A stretch of 64,000 nt of DNA from Caldicellulosiruptor kronotskyensis 2002. Lineage in GTDB: Bacteria > Bacillota > Thermoanaerobacteria > Caldicellulosiruptorales > Caldicellulosiruptoraceae. The stretch is taken from positions 1,730,501 to 1,794,500 of the forward strand of contig NC_014720.1 in the NCBI RefSeq assembly GCF_000166775.1, written 5' to 3'. The notes below the pieces were generated by a model. The model saw only the letters and a program-made list of their open reading frames with translations. It searched no databases and had not been told where the DNA came from. How positions within the stretch are numbered: position 1 is the first letter of the stretch; each line of letters starts with the position of its first letter. The translations under genes were made by a program, and so were the position numbers. Of this stretch, positions 50,225-60,058 are shown one piece after another.

Positions 50225-52336
50225 TCATTTGTTGTAATTTGTATTTATATACTCAACAGCATCAGCTATAGCCTTTGCAACTGCATCTTTAAAACTATCG
50301 CTCAAAAGAAGGTCCAAATCCTGAGGGTTTGTTCCAAATGCAACCTCAACCAACACAGCTGGCATTGATGAAGTTCTCAGCACAGCCAAGTTGGGTCTTT
50401 CCATAATACCCTTGTTCTGTGTACCAACCTGTTTGACTATGCTGTCAAGTACTATCTGGGCAAACTGCTTATCAGAAATAAGCCCATTTTGTTGTTTTTC
50501 TTTATACAAAACCATGGTTCCGCGCGCAGATGAATTATCATGTGCATTGTTATGAATAGAAATAAACAAGTCCGCATTTAAACTATTTGCCATCCTTGTT
50601 CTATCATAAAGGTCCACATATAAATCTTTATCGCGTGACATATAAACTTCATAACCAAGGCTTTTGAGCTTTTCGCTAAGCCTTAAAGAAATATCCAAAT
50701 TAAAATCTTTTTCATTATATGTTACCTTTTTGCCATTTACCACTTTGGTGTATATAGCACCTGGATCAGAACCCCCATGACCAGGGTCAATGAATATCTT
50801 CAATTTCTTCTGAGGTTTTTGTAATTTTTGTGAAAAACTTATTGTAATATCAGTTCCACTTTTGCTTATGTTTGCTATGTAGTTAGGATTAATTTGGATG
50901 TAAACAATGCACTTATCCTGCTGATAAATAGAATATACAGTAGTCACAACCGAAGCTTGCAAAGAATACACATCATCTGCAATTGTTATAGGATACTGGC
51001 TTTCAAGTCTTATGGTGTTGCTGCCCTGGTCGTAAAAATAGTTTATCTGAGAAACAAAAGGCGAACTCAAAACAAGACTTGAGGGCGGATTTACTCTTAA
51101 GCTTGAATATTGGTCAGCAAACACCACTTCTAATTTCCCATCCAATTTGTTTAAAACAAAAATCTTTGCCTTAGAAGAAAATATAATCTGAACACTGTTT
51201 TGGTCAACGTTTGATGCTATATAATAATCCACCCTTCCATCGTTTACCTGATAAAAATTACTTAACTGAGTGGATATTTGAGCACCTTTTAAATTCAAAA
51301 CTATAAACGATTGGTCTGCACGATAAATATCACTTACAACTGTTGGAAGAATATCAAGTTCTGCAAGTGTAAAACCATCTGAAGGTATAATATTTATCTT
51401 CTGAATTACATACACTGGAGAAGGGGTTTCAGTTGAATTTTGTACATCTTGATTTTGAAAATCTTCACTGCTGTCAATATTTGTGTAAGCTGGTAAGTTT
51501 CTTGGCAGGTCTATCTCAATCTTTAGTTGATTGCTAAGGTTAGTTATCCTATAATCTTTTATTAAAGTCGAATCATAATCTATTACAATGCGTGTAAATA
51601 AACCACCATTTGTATCCTTGTTTTGAGCATGTCTAATTCTGAAAATGCCACTTTTATTTATTTCTATTTTGTTGTTTTGTATATTATCAATACTATCCAA
51701 AATATCCAAAACTATCCTATCAGGATTGGAAAGCCTATAGTCCTTGAAAGAAATACTTTTTGTTGCCAAAATATATAGTGTAAACTTATCATTTTCTATA
51801 TTATATCTTATATCATTGATATAAATTGAATCTTTCTCTACCCTTTGAAAACTATTTCTCGAAGCAAGAGAATTTTTCTGTTGACTCTGCTGTAAAGGCA
51901 ATACAGCAGTTTTTGGCTTGTTAATGTTCAAATTTACAAGTTTTTTTGTTTTATCAACATAACAGGTATAGCCAAAAATAGAAGCTATATCTTTTGCTAA
52001 AATGTACGACTTTCCACCACTTACGAAAATCTTAGCTGAAAGACTTTTTTTGTTTTTGTTATAGTAGTAATATGCCTTATCAATATAGAACTGATATGTA
52101 TCCTTAGACTTTTTGGCTAAGATAGATTTAGATTTTGAATTATAAGAAATGCTAAACCCTTTTAGCTTGAAAAAGTCAGCAAGTGCAAGGTAAACATTAC
52201 CTTTGCTTTCTAAGGTTTTAACTGAAGAGATAAGCTTTCCTTCGACATAGAGCTTGTACGAGGCGGCAGCAAAAGCAGATACAAAAATCAACATAAATAT
52301 TGTTATCGTAGCTACCAGAACTTTAATTCGTTTCAT
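50225..52336 (-). CDS. exported N-acetylmuramoyl-L-alanine amidase with AMIN domains
   Basis: This protein of about 703 residues has a signal peptide (KRIKVLVATITIFMLIF). A copper-amine-oxidase-N-like domain comes first (YVEGKLISSVKTLESKGNVY). AMIN-type domains fill the middle and bind peptidoglycan or teichoic acids. The C-terminal Amidase_3 domain has DPGHGGSDPGA, SIHNNAHDN and the late glutamate in VLVEVAFG, the zinc and catalytic residues. It cuts the amide link between muramic acid and the stem peptide in wall turnover. I chose the ATG at 52336, since the signal peptide follows directly. Confidence 0.92.
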   Translation of the reverse strand: MKRIKVLVATITIFMLIFVSAFAAASYKLYVEGKLISSVKTLESKGNVYLALADFFKLKGFSISYNSKSKSILAKKSKDTYQFYIDKAYYYYNKNKKSLSAKIFVSGGKSYILAKDIASIFGYTCYVDKTKKLVNLNINKPKTAVLPLQQSQQKNSLASRNSFQRVEKDSIYINDIRYNIENDKFTLYILATKSISFKDYRLSNPDRIVLDILDSIDNIQNNKIEINKSGIFRIRHAQNKDTNGGLFTRIVIDYDSTLIKDYRITNLSNQLKIEIDLPRNLPAYTNIDSSEDFQNQDVQNSTETPSPVYVIQKINIIPSDGFTLAELDILPTVVSDIYRADQSFIVLNLKGAQISTQLSNFYQVNDGRVDYYIASNVDQNSVQIIFSSKAKIFVLNKLDGKLEVVFADQYSSLRVNPPSSLVLSSPFVSQINYFYDQGSNTIRLESQYPITIADDVYSLQASVVTTVYSIYQQDKCIVYIQINPNYIANISKSGTDITISFSQKLQKPQKKLKIFIDPGHGGSDPGAIYTKVVNGKKVTYNEKDFNLDISLRLSEKLKSLGYEVYMSRDKDLYVDLYDRTRMANSLNADLFISIHNNAHDNSSARGTMVLYKEKQQNGLISDKQFAQIVLDSIVKQVGTQNKGIMERPNLAVLRTSSMPAVLVEVAFGTNPQDLDLLLSDSFKDAVAKAIADAVEYINTNYNK

Positions 52337-52424
52337 CCCAGAACCTACCCCGCAAAAAATGTAATTTATAGGTATATAATACCCCATTTTGTCGAATAAA
52401 TCAATTTAAATATTTGCCAATGTA

Positions 52425-52453
52425 TTGTATTTTTATACACTGTGTTGTATAAT
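52425..52453 (+). promoter_or_regulatory. predicted sigma-A promoter of argC-argB
   Basis: TTGTAT (52425-52430) and TATAAT (52448-52453) are spaced by 17 bases. The sequence TGTATAATTATTTGCA covering the -10 is a loose match to an ArgR box (TGAAT-WWWW-ATTCA). Confidence 0.65.
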
Positions 52454-52506
52454 TATTTGCATAGTTGAAAACAAAATTTCATTAATACAAAGAGGAGATG
52501 ACCAAA

Positions 52507-53538
52507 TTGATAAAAGCAAGTATTATAGGAGCATCAGGATATGTGGGAGTAGAGCTTATTCGGCTTTTGTTAAGACATCCTGAAGTTGAAATTGTATCCA
52601 TTATATCTTCAAGTAGCAACCAGCTTTCTATTGATAAAACAAACCCACAGTTTAAAAAAGTTTCAAACCTTGTATTTGAGGAATTTAAAATAGAAGCTAT
52701 TCAAGAGGCAGATGTAGTGTTTTGTGCACTGCCTCACGGTATTTCACAGGAATATGTCAAAATAGGATATGACATTGGCAAGGTTGTAATTGATTTAAGT
52801 GCTGATTTTAGATATAAAGATTTGCAAAGATATGCAAAAGATTATAGTCAGCACAAATACCCTGAGCTTTTGAGCAAAAGTGCTTATGGACTTTGTGAAA
52901 TAAACAGAGAAGAGATTAAAAATGCTCAGATTATTGGAAATCCTGGATGTTATCCAACAAGTGCAATACTTGGCATAGCTCCACTTTTGAAAAACAAACT
53001 CATAGACAAAAATAGTATTATAATAGATTCAAAGTCAGGCGTTTCTGGAGCTGGTAAAAAATCTGATTTTGCATATAGTTTTTGCGAACTTGATGAAAAT
53101 TTCAAAGCATATTCGGTTGCAAAACACAGACACACAAGTGAAATTGAAGAGAAATGCAGTTTGTTATTTGGTGAAAATTTGAATTTGTCATTTACACCCC
53201 ATCTTTTGCCTGTAAAAAGAGGAATACTGTCAACTATTTATGCTACTTTTGTTAAGAACATTAACAAAGGAGACCTTGTCGAAATCTATAATGAATTTTA
53301 TAAAGATGAATACTTTGTTCGAATTTTTGAAGATGATCTGCCTGAGCTAAAGTATGTAAGAGGAACAAACTTTGTGGACATTGGCTTTGAAATTGATAAG
53401 AAAACAAATAGAGTTATTATAATCTCATGCATTGACAATCTCATAAAAGGTGCTGCCGGTCAGGCAATTCAGAATATGAATATAAGATTTTCTCTTAATG
53501 AAAAAATGGGACTTATAATGGTGGGAGAATATTTTTAA
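52507..53538 (+). CDS. argC: N-acetyl-gamma-glutamyl-phosphate reductase
   Basis: ArgC makes N-acetylglutamate semialdehyde, the third step of arginine synthesis. The chain has about 343 residues. GASGYVGVELIRLL is the NADP loop and GNPGCYPTSAILG carries the catalytic cysteine. KRGILSTIYATFV and GAAGQAIQNMN are conserved. I prefer the TTG at 52507, because AGAGGAG lies 9 bases upstream. The ATG at 52498 touches the ribosome binding site. argB follows by 28 bases. Confidence 0.95.
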   Translation: MIKASIIGASGYVGVELIRLLLRHPEVEIVSIISSSSNQLSIDKTNPQFKKVSNLVFEEFKIEAIQEADVVFCALPHGISQEYVKIGYDIGKVVIDLSADFRYKDLQRYAKDYSQHKYPELLSKSAYGLCEINREEIKNAQIIGNPGCYPTSAILGIAPLLKNKLIDKNSIIIDSKSGVSGAGKKSDFAYSFCELDENFKAYSVAKHRHTSEIEEKCSLLFGENLNLSFTPHLLPVKRGILSTIYATFVKNINKGDLVEIYNEFYKDEYFVRIFEDDLPELKYVRGTNFVDIGFEIDKKTNRVIIISCIDNLIKGAAGQAIQNMNIRFSLNEKMGLIMVGEYF

Positions 53539-53566
53539 AAAATAAAATGAAGGGATGACGGTCTAT

Positions 53567-54448
53567 ATGTACGAAGAAATGGATTCTCTGATTGAAAAAG
53601 CAAGCATATTAATAGAAGCCCTTCCCTACATACAAAAACTCTATGGAAAGACTGTTGTAATAAAGTATGGCGGGAATGCCATGATAAATGAAAAGCTTAA
53701 AAACTGGGTTATGGAAGATATAACTTTGCTCAAATACATTGGCGTAAATCCAATAGTTGTTCATGGCGGTGGACCTGATATAAATTCAGTCCTCAAGAAG
53801 CTCAATGTTGAAAGCCAGTTTATCAACGGGCTCAGAGTAACAGATATGCAAACCATGGAAGTTGCCCAAATGGTTCTGGTAGGAAAGACAAATAAAGAAC
53901 TTGTATCAATGCTAAATCAAAAAGGTGGAAAGGCAATAGGCATTTGCGGAATTGATGGAAATTTAATTCAAGCACGAAAACATTATGAATATGTAAATGG
54001 TCAGAAAGTTGATTTGGGGTATGTTGGAGAGGTTGTGTCAATAAATGCAAAGGTTTTAGAAATGCTTGCCAAAGACGAATATATACCTGTTGTTGCACCA
54101 ATTGGTGTTGGGGAAGATGGCACAAGTTACAACATTAATGCAGATACTGTGGCGGCTGAGATTGCAAAGGCAATAAAGGCTGAAAAGCTAATGTTTATGA
54201 CAGATGTTGAAGGATTAAAATATGATAAAAATAGCAAAGAAATAATCTCAGCAATAAGCGCTAACGAAGTTTTGAAGATGATTGAGGAAGGAAAGATAGA
54301 TGGCGGGATGATTCCAAAGGTTTTAGGATGCATTGACGCACTAAAACACGGTGTCAATCGTACACACATACTTGATGGAAGAATTCCTCACTGTATTTTA
54401 CTTGAGATATTCACAGATAAAGGCATTGGAACAATGATTCATCTGTAA
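53567..54448 (+). CDS. argB: acetylglutamate kinase
   Basis: ArgB phosphorylates N-acetylglutamate, the second arginine step. The amino-acid-kinase fold is seen in [22 protein letters not shown] and [14 protein letters not shown]. The start is uncertain: the ATG at 53567 has AAGGG 12 bases upstream, and ATGs at 53555 and 53579 are alternatives. The N-terminal helix before the first strand suggests the hexameric arginine-sensitive type, by inference. argJ and argD are not in this window. Confidence 0.94.
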   Translation: MYEEMDSLIEKASILIEALPYIQKLYGKTVVIKYGGNAMINEKLKNWVMEDITLLKYIGVNPIVVHGGGPDINSVLKKLNVESQFINGLRVTDMQTMEVAQMVLVGKTNKELVSMLNQKGGKAIGICGIDGNLIQARKHYEYVNGQKVDLGYVGEVVSINAKVLEMLAKDEYIPVVAPIGVGEDGTSYNINADTVAAEIAKAIKAEKLMFMTDVEGLKYDKNSKEIISAISANEVLKMIEEGKIDGGMIPKVLGCIDALKHGVNRTHILDGRIPHCILLEIFTDKGIGTMIHL

Positions 54449-54466
54449 AATCTTTTATATGTCAGT

Positions 54467-54516
54467 ATAAATAAACGGGGCTTTATCCTCCTTTGACCAT
54501 AGCCCCGTTTATTTAT
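54467..54516. terminator. bidirectional terminator between argB and rlmH
   Basis: A perfect 16-bp stem, ATAAATAAACGGGGCT (54467-54482) and its complement (54501-54516). The right arm overlaps the rlmH stop codon (54509-54511), so the last rlmH codons lie inside the hairpin. Confidence 0.8.
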
Positions 54517-54973
54517 GATACTTTGCGCCATAAATAATTGATAATCCCCTATAAATTTGTTCATAAAGTAATACTCTAAAAAGCTGATGAGGAAAAGTGA
54601 GTTTTGAAAATGAAAGAAGCAAATTAGCTATTTTTTTTATCTTATTTGAAAGACCATTAGAACTGCCAATGATAAAAGTAATATTCTTGCTGCTATTTAT
54701 ATTTTTTCTTAAAATTTCAGAAAACTCTTCTGATGAGAGCTCTATTCCATTAATATCACACACTATTATAAATTCGCCTTCCTTGACATGTTTTAAAATC
54801 TTATCAGCTTCTTTTTCTAAAAGCGTTTCGATATTGAAATATTTATTTTCATCTTCTTCTTTTATCTCTATTTCTTCGACTTTTACCCACCGCGAAAGTC
54901 TTTTTTTGTACTCTTCACATGCCTGCAAAAAATACTTCTCTTTTATTGTTCCAACACTGATTATTTTTATCAT
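54509..54973 (-). CDS. rlmH: 23S rRNA pseudouridine-1915 N3-methyltransferase
   Basis: RlmH is a SPOUT methyltransferase that modifies helix 69 of 23S rRNA. The 154-residue protein shows FIIGSSNGLSNKIKK and LTFPHQLFRVLLYEQIYRG, and ends YHK, all conserved in the family. It overlaps the phosphatase gene by four bases and ends in a terminator. Confidence 0.96.
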   Translation of the reverse strand: MIKIISVGTIKEKYFLQACEEYKKRLSRWVKVEEIEIKEEDENKYFNIETLLEKEADKILKHVKEGEFIIVCDINGIELSSEEFSEILRKNINSSKNITFIIGSSNGLSNKIKKIANLLLSFSKLTFPHQLFRVLLYEQIYRGLSIIYGAKYHK

Positions 54974-55434
54974 ATATCATCCACTTTCGACAAAAGTTTG
55001 TCAAGAAGATAACTCAGTTCATCTCTGCACCTTCTGTACTCTTCAATATCTCCACCATATGGGTCAACAACATCCAAATCTTCTTTGGTATTCATAACAT
55101 ACTCCTTTAAAGTAAACACCTTGTCTGCAGTACCAGGATACATCTTTGTAATTACCTCTTTATGATACCTTTCCATTGTCAAGATAAGAGTGCTTTCTTT
55201 TATCATATCTTCATTTATAAGTTTTGAAACGTGCGATGAGATATCTATACCAACTTCATTCATTACCAATATAGCATTTTTGGAAGCCTTTTGCGGGAAA
55301 AATGCAGAAAGTCCCGCTGATTCAACTTCAACGTTATCAATATTCATCTTTCTTAGCTTTTCCTTTAAAAGATGTTCTGCCATTGGACTTCTGCAGGTAT
55401 TACCTGTGCACACAAAAAGTATCTTTTTCTTCAA
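54970..55434 (-). CDS. low-molecular-weight protein tyrosine/arginine phosphatase
   Basis: The 154-residue protein has the phosphate loop CTGNTCRS with Cys9 and Arg15 and the acid DPYGGD at about 119. In Firmicutes a paralogue next to the TsaC gene is the YwlE-type arginine phosphatase, but the sequence does not let me choose between tyrosine and arginine as substrate. It lies two bases after tsaC. Confidence 0.9.
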   Translation of the reverse strand: MKKKILFVCTGNTCRSPMAEHLLKEKLRKMNIDNVEVESAGLSAFFPQKASKNAILVMNEVGIDISSHVSKLINEDMIKESTLILTMERYHKEVITKMYPGTADKVFTLKEYVMNTKEDLDVVDPYGGDIEEYRRCRDELSYLLDKLLSKVDDI

Positions 55435-55436
55435 TA

Positions 55437-56483
55437 CTACAACACCTCAACAATATTGTTTGCCGCTGCTTTGTAAAGTCTGTTTTCCAAAGCAAGAAAT
55501 TCTAAGTCAAAATTTCCCCACTCACAAAGGATATAATCAACACCAAGTTGGTTGAATTTTCTGAGTATCGAAAATAGATTTCTCCCACACTCTTTTGCAT
55601 CAAACATGCTTCCTAAAATGAGTTTGTATTGAGACTCAAAATTATGGGCTGTCTCATAAAAGCACAAAATCCCAACCTTGTGCCCTTTAAACTCTAACCT
55701 CTTTTTTATCTCATTTATTTTATCAATTCTTTTATCAATTCTTCCTTTTACTATTATGAGCTTGGCATCAGGAGCATAGTGCTTGTACTTCATGCCAGGT
55801 GACCTTGGAACAGTTCCAGTTAGCCCTTCCACCACTGCTTTGCTATACTCTATATCACCAAGCACTTCTTTCAAAGCAAAATACGAAATAGCACCAGGTC
55901 TTAAAATTAGAGGTCTTTCGCCACTCAAGTCTACCACAGTTGATTCAAGTCCAAAAGAACATTTGCCACCGTCAATTATAATATCTATTTTACCCATCAG
56001 GTCTTCTATCACATGCTTGGCTTCTGTCGGACTTGGTTTTCCAGAGACGTTTGCTGATGGTGCTGCCACAGGAACACCTGAAAGTCGTATAAGTTCAAGT
56101 GCGATTTTGTTTGCAGGCATCCTAACACCAACCGTTGAAAGACCTGCTGTGACGTTTTCAGCAATAACATTTTTCTTAGGTAGAACAATCGTAAGCGGTC
56201 CTGGCCAAAACATTTCTATTAACATATAAACCCTATCATCTGTAATTTCAGCACACATCTCAAGCATATCTTTTGAAGATATATGAACAATCAATGGATT
56301 GTCCTGAGGTCTCCCTTTAGCTAAAAAAATCTTATCCACCGCATCTTTCAAAAGTGCGTTCGCTCCAAGACCATAAACAGTTTCTGTTGGAAAGGCAACA
56401 AGCCCACCTTCTCTCAATATCAAAGCCGCTTTTTCAAGCTTCTTATAATCTATTCCTTCTTTTGCGTCAATAATAATTGTCAT
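55437..56483 (-). CDS. L-threonylcarbamoyladenylate synthase (TsaC/Sua5 type)
   Basis: This enzyme makes the intermediate for t6A37 of tRNA. The 348-residue chain has an N-terminal YrdC/TsaC domain (AFPTETVYGLGANAL, KGRPQDNPL, LRPGAISY) and a C-terminal Sua5 domain (SPGMKYKHYAPDA follows the linker). I chose the ATG at 56483, whose ATGA overlaps the stop of the ZIP gene. Confidence 0.94.
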   Translation of the reverse strand: MTIIIDAKEGIDYKKLEKAALILREGGLVAFPTETVYGLGANALLKDAVDKIFLAKGRPQDNPLIVHISSKDMLEMCAEITDDRVYMLIEMFWPGPLTIVLPKKNVIAENVTAGLSTVGVRMPANKIALELIRLSGVPVAAPSANVSGKPSPTEAKHVIEDLMGKIDIIIDGGKCSFGLESTVVDLSGERPLILRPGAISYFALKEVLGDIEYSKAVVEGLTGTVPRSPGMKYKHYAPDAKLIIVKGRIDKRIDKINEIKKRLEFKGHKVGILCFYETAHNFESQYKLILGSMFDAKECGRNLFSILRKFNQLGVDYILCEWGNFDLEFLALENRLYKAAANNIVEVL

Positions 56484-57247
56484 AATTCCAACCACTCCAA
56501 AAGTAGTAATGCTACTATGATACCTATCACACTTGACATTGTAGCCACTTTAAGATTTTCTTTTCGGCTATACTCTGGAATAAGCTCATTCATTACAACA
56601 TAAAGCATTGCACCAGCTGCACATGCAAGACAGCCTGCTACCACATACTTGTTAATATAGCTTATCACACTTCCAACCAAACACCCAATACCTGTTGGAA
56701 CTCCAGACAATATTGCATATCTTAATATTTTTATTTTACTCTGCTTAGCCATCTTCAAAGGTAACGAAAGTGCAAATCCTTCTGGAATATCATGAACTAT
56801 TATCATAATCCCTACTAAAATTCCAAAACTTTTTTCTACGGAAAAGCTGCTTCCTATTGCCAACCCTTCAGGAAAGTTGTGAAGTGAAAGAGCAACTAAA
56901 ATAAGTATTCCACTTTTTAGATATCTGTCCTGTGAAATTGAAAATTTCATTGTTAATGCTCTTTCCAATATCCCAATCAAAAAATACGAAGCAATTAATA
57001 TTAAAATACACGTAAGCAAGTTTGAAATACACACAGCTTCAGGGATAAGCCCAAAGCAAATTAAACCAAGCATTAGTCCCGACGTAAAACCAATTAAGGA
57101 GTCTTTGAACTTCTCATCATTTAAATGCAAGACCAAACCCAGTAGAGCACCGACAAATGCTCCAGCTATCCCACAAAAAAAAGCAAAGAGATTGAAAAAT
57201 AAAAAATCTATGTTTAACAAAGTAGCTTCAAATTTAACAAATTTCAT
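56480..57247 (-). CDS. ZIP family metal transporter
   Basis: The 255-residue membrane protein has about eight hydrophobic segments. The metal-binding motifs HNFPEG in segment 4 and HDIPEG in segment 5 are both intact. It probably imports zinc or iron. It is the first gene of ZIP-tsaC-phosphatase-rlmH. Confidence 0.93.
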   Translation of the reverse strand: MKFVKFEATLLNIDFLFFNLFAFFCGIAGAFVGALLGLVLHLNDEKFKDSLIGFTSGLMLGLICFGLIPEAVCISNLLTCILILIASYFLIGILERALTMKFSISQDRYLKSGILILVALSLHNFPEGLAIGSSFSVEKSFGILVGIMIIVHDIPEGFALSLPLKMAKQSKIKILRYAILSGVPTGIGCLVGSVISYINKYVVAGCLACAAGAMLYVVMNELIPEYSRKENLKVATMSSVIGIIVALLLLEWLEL

Positions 57248-57323
57248 TTAAATATTATGAGAATTTTATCTCTTTTATAAACACTTCTTTACAAACACTT
57301 CAAACAGATGTTTTAGAATTCTA

Positions 57324-58097
57324 TTATCTTACAGGTTCAGCTTTGCTGTATACCGTTCTCAATATCACAATTGTAACTCTTCTGTTGAGCGCTCTTCCTT
57401 CTGGTGTCTTATTAGAAGCAATTGGTCTGTACTCGCCATAGCCAACAACAGAAAATCTTTCTGGCCTTACCTTTGAAACTCTTAAAATTTCCTGCAAAAC
57501 AGATGTTGCTCTTGCTGTTGAAAGCTCCCAGTTAGAATAAAAGTATTTATTGTGAATAGGGACATTGTCTGTGTGTCCCTCAATTCTTATGTTATTATTC
57601 GGGACTTTTTCCAAAATCTTTGCAATCTCATGCACAACTTCTTTCGCCTGTGGTGTAAGTTTTGCTGAACCTGTATCAAATAATACATCTTTAAGTAAAA
57701 TTGATAATCCTCTCTCTTCCTGTATCACGAGCACCTTTCCTTCAATACCATGTTCCTTTATAAGCCCTAAAACCTGTTTTTGTATATCGTTAATAAGCTC
57801 TTCCTCAGTCATCTGCTTATTTTTTGTCGCCCCACCAACATCAGTGTTTGTTCCTTTGACATTTTTTCCAGATAATCCTTCCAATATAGAGGGACCAGAA
57901 TTTTCAAAAATATAGGCTGTGCCTTTCAAAACAGACGTTAGGGATTCTGTGAAGTTCTTAAATTTGTCCATGTCAAGCTTGCTCATGGAATACATTACAA
58001 TAAAATATATGAGCAAGAGAGTAATTAAATCTGCATAGGTAATAAGCCATCGTTCATGGTTCTCATGGGCTGGTTCTTCCATACGCTTTCTTGCCAT
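57324..58097 (-). CDS. motB: flagellar motor stator protein MotB
   Basis: The 257-residue protein has one transmembrane helix near residues 18-38 (ITYADLITLLLIYFIVMYS), with the ion-binding aspartate in YAD. The OmpA-like peptidoglycan-binding domain is seen in IRIEGHTDNVPI and NWELSTARATSVL. It follows motA by 7 bases. Confidence 0.95.
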   Translation of the reverse strand: MARKRMEEPAHENHERWLITYADLITLLLIYFIVMYSMSKLDMDKFKNFTESLTSVLKGTAYIFENSGPSILEGLSGKNVKGTNTDVGGATKNKQMTEEELINDIQKQVLGLIKEHGIEGKVLVIQEERGLSILLKDVLFDTGSAKLTPQAKEVVHEIAKILEKVPNNNIRIEGHTDNVPIHNKYFYSNWELSTARATSVLQEILRVSKVRPERFSVVGYGEYRPIASNKTPEGRALNRRVTIVILRTVYSKAEPVR

Positions 58098-58104
58098 CTA
58101 TTTT

Positions 58105-58902
58105 TTACCCCCCAACAGTTGCGCCTGCTGGCTCTTGAGCTTGGCTTTGTTTCTGACCAGTTTCTTTTACCATTCCACCAATTTTTTCTCTTAGTATCCT
58201 TGGGTTTTCCCCAGCTTGGATTGACAAAAGTCCTTCCACAATTATCTCATTTAACATTCTTTCTTGTTTTGCTTTTGTCTTTATCTTTTTACCAAAGTTG
58301 AGCCAAATAAGGTTGGCAGATGAAACACCATACAAAGTTGCAACAAACGCAACAGCTATAGCTGGGCCAAGTTCATCTGGATTTGTCAAGTTTGAAAGCA
58401 CAGAAATAAGTCCCATAACAGTACCAATAATACCCATTGTAGGAGAATATCCACCTGCTGCTTCAAATACCTCAGCTGCCTCTTTAAGCTCATCTTCAGC
58501 AAGATAAACTTCTCTGTCTAAAATATCTCTTATAACTTCTCCTTCAATACCATCAACAACAAGTCCCAAACCCTTTTTCAAAAGCGGATTTTGAATGTTA
58601 GGAATCTCTTGCTCTAAAGCCAAGAGACCTTCTTTTCGCGCCCTGTCAGAAAGCTGGACAAGCTGTTCAACCACACTTGCAAAATCAATTTTCTTATCCA
58701 TAAAGACCATTTTAAAATGTTTTACAGCAGTTTTTATCTGTGACATTGGAAACGATACAAGCACTGCTGCAATTGTCCCACCAAAAACAATCATGGCAGC
58801 TGAAATCTGTAAAAGCTTTGCAGGATTACCCTTCTCAATTATAAACGCAGTCAAAAGAGAACCAAACCCCAATATCAACCCGCCAATTGAAAGAATATCC
58901 AT
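58105..58902 (-). CDS. motA: flagellar motor stator protein MotA
   Basis: The 265-residue protein has four hydrophobic segments. GGLILGFGSLLTAFIIEKGN lies near the N-terminus, and segments 3-4 include SPTMGIIGTVMGLISVL. It forms the ion channel with MotB. Upstream of the ATG, AAAAGGGATGATG supplies the ribosome binding site. The presence of mot genes and a chemoreceptor agrees with flagellar motility. Confidence 0.95.
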   Translation of the reverse strand: MDILSIGGLILGFGSLLTAFIIEKGNPAKLLQISAAMIVFGGTIAAVLVSFPMSQIKTAVKHFKMVFMDKKIDFASVVEQLVQLSDRARKEGLLALEQEIPNIQNPLLKKGLGLVVDGIEGEVIRDILDREVYLAEDELKEAAEVFEAAGGYSPTMGIIGTVMGLISVLSNLTNPDELGPAIAVAFVATLYGVSSANLIWLNFGKKIKTKAKQERMLNEIIVEGLLSIQAGENPRILREKIGGMVKETGQKQSQAQEPAGATVGG

Positions 58903-58966
58903 CTTTTATCATCATCCCTTTTCTGGTGATAATTTTGCGCACTCAACCATAATTTTTATCGGCATT

Positions 58967-60034
58967 TTAACCTATTTCTTTTAATCTTTCTGTCTGAAAA
59001 TGAGTAATCAGTGCATCGATAATCTCGTCAAGCTCACCATCTAAAATTTGCTCAAGCTTGTACAAAGTAAGACCAATCCTATGGTCTGTCACACGCCCTT
59101 GAGGGAAGTTATATGTTCTTATCCTTTCGCTTCTATCACCTGTTCCAACCTGGCTTCTTCTCTGACTTTCTATCTCTTTTTGCTGAATGCTCTGATAGTA
59201 ATCATAAAGCCTTGCCCTGAGTATCTTCATTGCCCTATCCCTGTTTGCATGCTGCGACCTTTCGTCCTGGCAGGTCACAACAATTCCCGTGGGCTTGTGA
59301 ACAATCCTGACAGCCGACTCTGTCTTGTTCACATGTTGACCTCCTGCACCACCTGCCCTGAACGTATCTATCTCAAGGTCCTCTTCTCTTATCTCCACCT
59401 CAACATCCTCAACTTCTGGCAAAACCGCAACAGTTGCTGTCGATGTATGAATTCTTCCGCCGGACTCTGTCACAGGTACTCTCTGAACTCTGTGAACACC
59501 ACTTTCATATTTTAGCCTACTATACGCACCTTTTCCGCTTATCATAAAAATTACCTCTTTAAACCCATCCAAATCACTTTCACTTGTTGACATTACTTCA
59601 ACCTTCCAGTTTTTCCTCTCTGCATATCGTGAATACATCCTGAAAAGCTCTGCTGCAAAAAGTGCTGCTTCCTCGCCACCTGCACCCGCTCTTATCTCCA
59701 TTATAACATTCTTTTCGTCGTTGGGGTCCTTGGGCAAAAGTAAAATCTTGAGCTGTGTTTCAACAATCTCTTTCTGTTCTTTTGCCCGATTTAGCTCTTC
59801 TTTCACAAGTTTTTCAAAATCCTCGTCAAGGTCTGTATCTAAAAGCTCTTCAGCCTCTTTGATAGTGTCTAAAATCCTTTTGTATTCTCTGAACTTTTCC
59901 ACAATTGGCTGAAGATTGCTATGTTCTTTCATGAGTTTTTGCCACTCTTGTGGTTGGCTTATTATCTCAGGGTCTGAAATCTTTTTCTCAAGCTCTAAAT
60001 ATTTTTCTTCAATTACTTGAAGCTTTTCTATCAT
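58967..60034 (-). CDS. prfA: peptide chain release factor 1
   Basis: RF1 terminates translation at UAA and UAG. The 355-residue protein has the GGQ motif in [15 protein letters not shown] and the codon-reading PVTES (PxT type) tripeptide region in [15 protein letters not shown]. It lies 24 bases after prmC, which methylates its GGQ glutamine. Confidence 0.97.
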   Translation of the reverse strand: MIEKLQVIEEKYLELEKKISDPEIISQPQEWQKLMKEHSNLQPIVEKFREYKRILDTIKEAEELLDTDLDEDFEKLVKEELNRAKEQKEIVETQLKILLLPKDPNDEKNVIMEIRAGAGGEEAALFAAELFRMYSRYAERKNWKVEVMSTSESDLDGFKEVIFMISGKGAYSRLKYESGVHRVQRVPVTESGGRIHTSTATVAVLPEVEDVEVEIREEDLEIDTFRAGGAGGQHVNKTESAVRIVHKPTGIVVTCQDERSQHANRDRAMKILRARLYDYYQSIQQKEIESQRRSQVGTGDRSERIRTYNFPQGRVTDHRIGLTLYKLEQILDGELDEIIDALITHFQTERLKEIG

Positions 60035-60058
60035 TTAATCACCCCATTCAATATATTT

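Noticed and set aside
58911-58967. A 17-codon frame (MPIKIMVECAKLSPEKG) ahead of motA, as a flbD-like gene
   Set aside because: It is far shorter than FlbD and has no similarity to its motif; it overlaps the motA ribosome site.
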